The notes under the pieces were generated by a model that was not told the DNA's origin, searched no databases, and saw only the letters and a program-made list of their open reading frames with translations. This document shows, piece by piece, positions 57,153 to 64,000 of a stretch of 64,000 nucleotides of DNA. The translations under genes and the position numbers were made by a program. Where the stretch lies: positions 39,504,530 through 39,568,529 of the forward strand of contig CM055319.2 of NCBI GenBank assembly GCA_029255685.2, read 5' to 3'. Origin of the DNA: Silene conica (taxonomy: Eukaryota > Streptophyta > Magnoliopsida > Caryophyllales > Caryophyllaceae). How positions within the stretch are numbered: the stretch's first letter is position 1; each line of letters starts with the position of its first letter.

Positions 57153-57623
57153 TTTTGGTCTCTTGGAAACGAAAATCAATGGTAATAATGTGGGTAATAT
57201 ATCACAGAAGATGTTAGAAGGATGGTGTGTGACAACCAATAATAGTCTTCATAAGGGAGGTAGAGTATGGATGCTCTGGATTCCATCTATTTTTGATGTT
57301 GACATCCTTACCTATGATCCTCAATTCATACATGCCAGGATTAATATCAAAGGTAGCAATAAAGTGTTCATATTCACTCTTGATCTATGCTTTTAATGAA
57401 GGCAAAGACAGACTAGGACTCTGGGTGCATCTGAAATCAATTGCAGATGGGTGTCACAGTCCTTGGGCTTTAGCAGGGGACTTCAATATTGTTCTCAATC
57501 CAGATGAGAGGTTGGGTGGACAAACTAAGATAGAGGACATGGAAGCTTTCATTGACTGTGTCCAATACTGTGGGATGACTGATATAGCATCCACTGGGGC
57601 ATACTATACTTGGACTAACAAAC
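57153..57623 (+). pseudogene. LINE endonuclease domain, first part
   Basis: Begins inside an L1-type apurinic endonuclease: catalytic LLETKINGNN, then WCVTTNNSLHKGGRVWMLW and, after one frameshift near 57390, ALAGDFNIVLNPDERLGG and GAYYTWTNK. It is cut by element C and resumes at 61350 with QDEVHRKYNRLDRFMINSQW and MDHTPCIV. The start of the domain and everything past 61585 are missing. It is non-functional. Confidence 0.85.
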
Positions 57624-58332
57624 TGATACGAATTCTTGATCAAAGAAATCGTCCGCGGAAGCCTTCTTGTAAATCTTGAAAGTAATCTTGAAAGAAATAA
57701 CGAATTAGGACAAATAAAGAACTATCTTGGATGAATCTTGAATTATGGATGAATGATGGTGATGAACGGTGGTGGTAGTGATGGCGGCGTGATGGTGGTC
57801 CGTCGGTGGTGGTGGTTATTGTGATTGTTTTTGTAGTTGTGACGGTCTTGAGGTGAATCCCCAAGGTAGAAGGATATTTGTTTGCCCTAGACCTATAGGA
57901 CACCCAATGGTGATTTACTCCCTAGACCTATAGTTTGTAAATCGTGCTAACACTTGAAACGCGACAAGTATCAACGGTTCGGATCAACAATCGATGAGTC
58001 CTTGAGATTTCTTTAAGAATGCCTTAAAAAGAAAACTTGTAAATTTTATTGATTGAATGATAAACTGAAAAACAAGAAAGACGATGTGTTCTATTTATAG
58101 TAGAAACACACGTCCCAAACACACCATACACACGACACACACAACTCCCATCTCTATGTGAGATTAGAAGTCCTAAACTATATCTAAATGGATTAAATAT
58201 AATCCTTATTAAATCTTAAACTCTATCCTAAGAATTAAAAGAATTAAATAACTAACCCTAATAACCCTAGGATAAATAAACTAATAAGATAATAACTAAT
58301 TTGTAACAACTTGTAACAAACTAGTAATTATC

Positions 58333-60270
58333 CTAACAAACTAAATAACAAACTTTAATAACTAACTTAATAAAAATAACAAAGAAATTAAATATACTCC
58401 AAATCTTTCTTGGAATCCGATTTAACCGTGACATCCACCACTCGTGTCCGAGCCATGATCGGTCCTTTGACAGCCCATGACCGAGCAACCCATGATCCAT
58501 GGACCGTGCCTTCGCAACTTGGGCCGTTCCCAACCGTTTGCCCTTCCTTCGATTCGAATTGTTGCTTGATCTTACTTTATTAGCCCAAGGTCGCAAATCC
58601 CACCGAATCTTTACTAGAGAATACACTAGCCATACTATAATTAATGTTAAGATAGCTAATATATTTTGCCTCAACGTTTTGTGCTTATAATAACGATTTG
58701 ATGCCCTATCCATATTCGGATCATCCCCTCCTCCTTTAAAGAGAATTGACCTCAATTCTTGATGTTTAGAATTCAAGAACCTTTGATCCCGGGATATTTT
58801 TCCTGCACAAATAAATAAAGATTGGTTCGTTAAGTTAACCTTCATGTGGCCGCGCCTCTTAGCACTTTCACGCAAAACCACCATGGCTCCTTCCTCTCTA
58901 GGCTCGTGATCATGCTCCTCCACATAATGCCCTAGGTCTAGTTTGATTGCTAAGTTACAGCCCCCTTCGACCAAAGATCTCATCCTCTCACGACCCTTGT
59001 CACGCACTAAGGCTACCCCTCGCAACCTCTCACTTATTTGCCCGAAATTTGATGTGCTCACCTTCAACTCCCGCACACCTAGGTTAACCGCCGGCTCCAC
59101 CGTGCTCACTACTACTTCACCCTCCTCCTTAACTTCCCGGGTTTTAGTTCGAACCAAGCGTACCTCCCGCAACAACCCTTTCACCCTCTCGACACTAGTT
59201 GCAGCCCGTGGCTCACGCTTCACCTTGCTACTCTTCTTATAGCGAATCCGGTCCATGCGCAAATCTAAAGGAGAATCATAACCCTCTTGACTCGAAACAA
59301 ACGCCGCTTCTCTCGACTTGGATCGAACCAAGCTATCCGAATATGGGAATAGATCGCCTGCAACATGGTTAGTATCAATTCCACAAGTTTCTGCCCGTGA
59401 AATTTTGTTTTTAAGATTGCTTACTCCGGTAACCACCTTGCCTAGATTAACCACCCTTGTAGCCACCTTACTCGAACCATTGACCCTTGGTTCACTTCCC
59501 ACTTCGCTAGGAACCTACTGCCCCTCCTTCGAATGCACCCTCACCACCTCTCTGTGGTCTAACACAATGGGCTTATGATGCTCAATGGGTTTATGATTGG
59601 AGGACTCTTCTTCGACCACTTTCTCCTTCGCTAATCCTTCTTCTAAATCTAAAACATCCACCTCCTTGTCTCCCTCGATGGATTGCTCCTCTCCTTCATT
59701 CGCAATCACCTTAGGACTAGGCTTTTCGTGGTTTTTGGTGGTCATCTCTAATACGGCTTGGGGAGTCATTGGTTTTAGTATAATATTTTTTTTCTTATCC
59801 CTCAACACGTATTCATTCGTTCTCCCTCGATGTACTACATCCCTATCGAACTGCCATGGACGCCCTAGAAGTAGGTGACATGCATCAATAGGTATTACAT
59901 CACATAGAATATCGTCTTTGTATGATCCCATGGTAATCCCTACCCTAACCTGCCTTGTTACTCTTATAACACTCCCGTCATCCAACCAATGTAATAAATA
60001 GGGTTTTGGGTGTGTGGTGGTAATTAGGTTAAGTTTGGATACCATCTCTTCGGAAGCAATGTTTGCACAACTACCTCCGTCAATGATTACGCTACACCAC
60101 TTATCTTGTACTTGGCACTTGGTGTAGAATATTTGGTTTCTTTGATCGTTTGGGATTGGGTTGGTTTGAATTTGTAGGTTACGTAGCATTAGGTTTCTTG
60201 GTAATTGTAATGGAACCCTAATCTCGGTCTCCCCCTTGAACCTCACGCCCTCCATAGTAACTCCCTCCAT
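58333..60270 (-). CDS. protease-only protein of element C, with one in-frame TAG
   Basis: Starts MEGVTMEGVRFKGE at 60270. The protease domain has VIIDGGSCANIASEEMV, LHWLDDGSVIRV and IDACHLLLGRPWQFDRDVVH, close to A's protease. An acidic stretch follows. A TAG at 59515-59517 (CAG TAG GTT) interrupts at codon 252, and the same frame then stays open for another 394 codons. It crosses the polypurine tract (FKGGGDDPNMD) and ends 130 codons inside the 3' LTR, where two hydrophobic stretches occur (NILAILTLIIVWLVYSLV and FNFFVIFIKLVIKVCYLV). No gag, RT or integrase. The TAG may be a recent mutation or a readthrough site; the sequence alone cannot tell. Confidence 0.7.
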
Positions 60271-60298
60271 GGATCGTCTTGAAGATAAAGAAAATCAA

Positions 60299-60318
60299 GA
60301 GCCGAAGCTCTGATACCA
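60299..60318 (-). promoter_or_regulatory. primer-binding site of C with UUCG hairpin
   Basis: TGGTATCAGAGC overlapping GAGC-TTCG-GCTC, as in A and B. Confidence 0.85.
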
Positions 60319-60787
60319 CTTATGATACGAATTCTTGATCAAAGAAATCGTCCGCGGAAGCCTTCTTGTAAATCTTGAAAGTAATCTTGAAAGAAATAAC
60401 GAATTAGGACAAATAAAGAACAATCTTGGATGAATCTTGAATTATGGATGAATGATGGTGATGAACGGTGGTGGTAGTGATGGCGGCGTGATGGTGGTCC
60501 GTCGGTGGTGGTGGTTATTGTGATTGTTTTTGTAGTTGTGACGGTCTTGAGGTGAATCCCCAAGGTAGAAGGATATTTGTTTGCCCTAGACCTATAGGAC
60601 ACCCAATGGTGATTTACTCCCTAGACCTATAGTTTGTAAATCGTGCTAACACTTGAAACGCGACAAGTATCAACGGTTCGGATCAACACTCGATGAGTCC
60701 TTGAGATTTCTTTAAGAATGCCTTAAAAAGAAAACTTGTAAATTTTATTGATTGAATGATAAACTGAAAAACAAGAAAGACGATGTG

Positions 60788-60800
60788 TTCTATTTATAGT
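60788..60800 (-). promoter_or_regulatory. TATA box of the C 5' LTR
   Basis: Minus-strand CTACTATAAATAGAA in the middle of the LTR. Confidence 0.5.
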
Positions 60801-61349
60801 AGAAACACACGTCCCAAACACACCATACACACGACACACACAACTCCCATCTCTATGTGAGATTAGAAGTCCTAAACTATATCTAAATGGATTAAATATA
60901 ATCCTTATTAAATCTTAAACTCTATCCTAAGAATTAAAAGAATTAAATAACTAACCCTAATAACCCTAGGATAAATAAACTAATAAGATAATAACTAATT
61001 TGTAACAACTTGTAACAAACTAGTAATTATCCTAACAAACTAAATAACAAACTTTAATAACTAACTTAATAAAAATAACAAAGAAATTAAATATACTCCA
61101 AATCTTTCTTGGAATCCGATTTAACCGTGACATCCACCACTCGTGTCCGAGCCATGATCGGTCCTTTGACAGCCCATGACCGAGCAACCCATGATCCATG
61201 TTAGCCCAAGGTCGCAAATCCCACCGAATCTTTACTAGAGAATACACTAGCCATACTATAATTAATGTTAAGATAGCTAATATATTTTGCCTCAACGTTT
61301 TGTGCTTATAATAACGATTTGATGCCCTATCCATATTCGGATCACAAAC

Positions 61350-61585
61350 AAGATGAAGTCCACAGGAAGTATAATAGGCTTGATAGATTCATGATTAATT
61401 CCCAGTGGATGTCCATGTTCCCTGAAATGCATGCGCATTTCCACCCTGAGGGGATCATGGATCATACTCCTTGTATAGTTAAAAATCTGAAACTGGAGCA
61501 TAAGAAGAATGCAAGCTTCAAGTATTATAACATGTGGAGTTCAGCTCCTGGGTTCATTGATGCTATTAAAAACAGTTCGAAGGAC
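61350..61585 (+). pseudogene. LINE endonuclease domain, second part
   Basis: Continues 57153-57623 after element C: NRLDRFMINSQWMSMFPEM, FHPEGIMDHTPCIV and KNASFKYYNMWSSAPGF. It ends at the tandem-duplication junction, within SSKDPF. Confidence 0.85.
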
Positions 61586-61714
61586 CCTTTCCCGTTGGTT
61601 ATGAACCTCGTCGTCGGCCTCTATATGCAAGTTCCTTAATACCATTGCGAATAAGTTCTCCCAAGAACTGGTATAATAAAAATTAGACCAAGAGCCGAAG
61701 CTCTGATACCAATT

Positions 61715-62776
61715 TGATGCGTATTTGGGGTGATAATCAATAAAGATAATCAACAAAAATACGAATGTTGCAGCGGAATAAAAATACTAATAAAATATTA
61801 CAATCTTGAACGAATAAAGAACGAAAAGTAACCAAGAACGATGAAAGAATGAACGAAAGGTGGCCGGTGATGGTGGCCGTTGATGTGACGTGGCCCGGTG
61901 GTCACGGTGGTCACGGTGGTGGCGTTTCTTGGACGGTGGTTCTTGAAGTTCTTGATTGATGAATCTTGATGACGTAATAAGGCACAGCACTTAATACTTG
62001 AAAGATTTCTGAAACGATTTAATGAATGAATTATGTATGTCGATGGATAGGATAATTGATCAAACTCGCACAGATATTCTCTCAATTATTTTGAAGCTCA
62101 CACAGATACTTCGGGTTTTAAAGCTCACACAGATACTTTAGGGTTTTTTTTGTAAGTTAAACTTAACAAGAAAATTTGTTTATAATTTGATAATTGAATG
62201 AATTTTAAAACTACATGGCTGCCCCCTATTTATAGGGTGGACGATCAGCCCTACTATCCTACTCTTACTAAGGTTAGAATACCTTAATTTAATCTAATTA
62301 GAAAACCCTAATCCTACCTAGGTTCAAACAAATAGTTTGACTAGGATTAAGACTTCTATTCCTACACAAACTATGAATCCTATCACTAGTAAGATTCCTT
62401 ATTCTACTAGGATTGTGAATCCTATAAATACTAGGACATCTAATCCTATTAGGATTATGAATCCTACAATAACTAAGACTCCTAATTCTACTAGGACTAT
62501 GAATCCTATCACAACTAGGGAATTTAAATTAGGATTTCCTATTTGTACTAGGACTCTTACAAAGACTCCTATTTGGACTAGAAAACACATTAGTCCTTAT
62601 TAAACATAAAATATACTAATTACTCGCTACACACAACCTAGATTTGGCCGTGTATTATACTCCATTGTCGAGTCCACGCGATCTTGAGTATTGTATTGGA
62701 CCCAAAATCGCACCCATAGATTAGAGACCTCGTATTCTGGTTAAGGAGTAGTTCATAAGAGGATGCTCCCGCATCA
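61715..62776 (-). mobile_element. duplicated B 5' LTR
   Basis: 1,062 bases, same length as 56047-57108 and with the same tandem-repeat number. Its partner LTR was not duplicated. Confidence 0.93.
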
Positions 62777-62820
62777 AATATACTAATAACAATATAATAA
62801 TAATAATAATAATAATAATA

Positions 62821-63291
62821 TTTTGGTCTCTTGGAAACGAAAATCAATGGTAATAATGTGGGTAATATATCACAGAAGATGTTAGAAGGATGGTGTGTGA
62901 CAACCAATAATAGTCTTCATAAGGGAGGTAGAGTATGGATGCTCTGGATTCCATCTATTTTTGATGTTGACATCCTTACCTATGATCCTCAATTCATACA
63001 TGCCAGGATTAATATCAAAGGTAGCAATAAAGTGTTCATATTCACTCTTGATCTATGCTTTTAATGAAGGCAAAGACAGACTAGGACTCTGGGTGCATCT
63101 GAAATCAATTGCAGATGGGTGTGACAGTCCTTGGGCTTTAGCAGGGGACTTCAATATTGTTCTCAATCCAGATGAGAGGCTGGGTGGACAAACTAAGATA
63201 GAGGACATGGAAGCTTTCATTGACTGTGTCCAATACTGTGGGATGACTGATATAGCATCCACTGGGGCATACTATACTTGGACTAACAAAC
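62821..63291 (+). pseudogene. duplicated LINE endonuclease part
   Basis: Same frameshift as the left copy (near 63058) and the same motifs (LLETKI, AGDFNIV, YYTWTNK). Confidence 0.88.
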
Positions 63292-64000
63292 TGATACAAA
63301 TTCTTGATCAAAGAAATCGTCCGCGGAAGCCTTCTTGTAAATCTTGAAAGTAATCTTGAAAGAAATAACGAATTAGGACAAATAAAGAACTATCTTGGAT
63401 GAATCTTGAATTATGGATGAATGATGGTGATGAACGGTGGTGGTAGTGATGGCGGCGTGATGGTGGTCCGTCGGTGGTGGTGGTTATTGTGATTGTTTTT
63501 GTAGTTGTGACGGTCTTGAGGTGAATCCCCAAGGTAGAAGGATATTTGTTTGCCCTAGACCTATAGGACACCCAATGGTGATTTACTCCCTAGACCTATA
63601 GTTTGTAAATCGTGCTAACACTTGAAACGCGACAAGTATCAACGGTTCGGATCAACACTCGATGAGTCCTTGAGATTTCTTTAAGAATGCCTTAAAAAGA
63701 AAACTTGTAAATTTTATTGATTGAATGATAAACTGAAAAACAAGAAAGACGATGTGTTCTATTTATAGTAGAAACACACGTCCCAAACACACCATACACA
63801 CGACACACACAACTCCCATCTCTATGTGAGATTAGAAGTCCTAAACTATATCTAAATGGATTAAATATAATCCTTATTAAATCTTAAACTCTATCCTAAG
63901 AATTAAAAGAATTAAATAACTAACCCTAATAACCCTAGGATAAATAAACTAATAAGATAATAACTAATTTGTAACAACTTGTAACAAACTAGTAATTATC
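63292..64000 (-). mobile_element. duplicated C LTR, cut by the window end
   Basis: Begins TGATACAAATTC where the left copy has TGATACGAATTC. Should be the 3' LTR of a duplicated C whose remainder lies beyond the window. Confidence 0.9.

Larger units (their letters stand above)
57624..61344 (-). mobile_element. element C: non-autonomous LTR retrotransposon with protease-only ORF
   Basis: LTRs 57624-58723 (1,100) and 60323-61344 (1,022), TGATACG...CGGATCA. Target duplication CAAAC (57619-57623, 61345-61349), restoring the LINE frame across it. Primer site with UUCG hairpin at 60299-60318; polypurine tract AAAGGAGGAGGGGA. The LTRs differ by a 78-base block (58499-58577 region present, absent near 61200). 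The interior is 1.6 kb with one broken frame. The PPT-spanning motif FKGGGDDP matches A's FKGGGDDA, so C is related to A. Confidence 0.95.
55918..61585. repeat. left copy of a direct tandem duplication (unit 5,668 bases)
   Basis: Everything from 55918 (start CCTTTCCCGTTGG, inside B) to 61585 (inside the LINE) recurs from 61586 at a constant offset of 5,668. The three landmarks checked fit exactly: 56047/61715, 57108/62776 and 57624/63292. The junction at 61585/61586 joins LINE sequence to B interior with no insertion. Confidence 0.95.
61586..64000. repeat. right copy of the tandem duplication (runs off the window)
   Basis: Holds 129 bases of B interior with primer site (61586-61714), a B LTR (61715-62776), the J-like remnant with (TAA)n (62777-62820), the LINE endonuclease part (62821-63291) and the first 709 bases of a C LTR (63292-64000). 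I see about six or seven differences from the left copy over the B LTR, for example 62009 and 62067, so the duplication is recent. Confidence 0.95.

Noticed and set aside
56970..57239. ORF containing a poly-Tyr run
   Set aside because: It is a translation of the (TAA)n tract joined to LTR sequence.

Overview
The window is nuclear DNA of a flowering plant with a large, repeat-rich genome. It holds plant LTR retrotransposon families with initiator-Met tRNA primer sites, miniature TRIM elements, a CACTA transposon that has picked up pieces of plant genes, and LINEs. No intact host gene, tRNA, rRNA or CRISPR array is visible. The species cannot be read from the sequence. The one complete polyprotein resembles the CRM-like Ty3 lineage, which hints at pericentromeric heterochromatin, but that is inference.

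Layout. The left 50 kb is one deep nest, reconstructed from target-site duplications (TSDs) and rejoined reading frames. An Athila-like minus-strand fragment (48919-49536) is cut by a partial LTR (48362-48918), which is cut by an E-family LTR (ends 48361), which is cut by minus-strand element F (LTR 45827-47599; gag 14037-15377). Two plus-strand D elements sit in F. D1 is 3' part only (10303-14036) and is itself cut by the E1 element (1-10302), which holds the young complete element A (3589-9437). D2 (15378-45500) carries a solo E LTR (18289-21254) and a CACTA transposon (24342-43115). The CACTA holds a large non-coding LTR element J (24450-37944). Each J LTR carries its own copy of a non-LTR retrotransposon whose single ORF ends in a restriction-like endonuclease domain. 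Two TRIMs (12293-12803, 46639-47171) are also nested.

The right part (49.5-64 kb) has an E-type LTR fragment, a copia-like 5' LTR with primer site, and a J-like LTR fragment interrupted by a 5'-truncated LINE (51930-53255) and by element B (53687-57108). A LINE endonuclease segment follows, interrupted by element C (57624-61344). A direct tandem duplication with a 5,668-base unit (55918-61585, repeated from 61586 past the window end) copies most of this block.

Working relations. Only A has a complete gag-protease-RT-RNase H-integrase frame. B and C share its primer-site hairpin and its habit of reading through the polypurine tract into the LTR, but encode only a protease-like domain, so they look like passengers that would need A-type proteins in trans. 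D2 keeps gag and protease but no RT, and J and E show no coding capacity at all.

Most unusual signals: (1) arrays in the E-family LTR where a constant 24-nt core is flanked by variable but mutually complementary arms, so stem pairing is kept while stem sequence changes; (2) an apparently intact restriction-endonuclease-type LINE in a plant, inserted twice independently at the same (TAA)n tract; (3) a CACTA element carrying exon-intron pieces of a SEC14-like gene and an exon of the PP2A 65-kDa A subunit; (4) the word GTCGACCGACC, usually as facing arms of hairpins, shared by several retroelement families.
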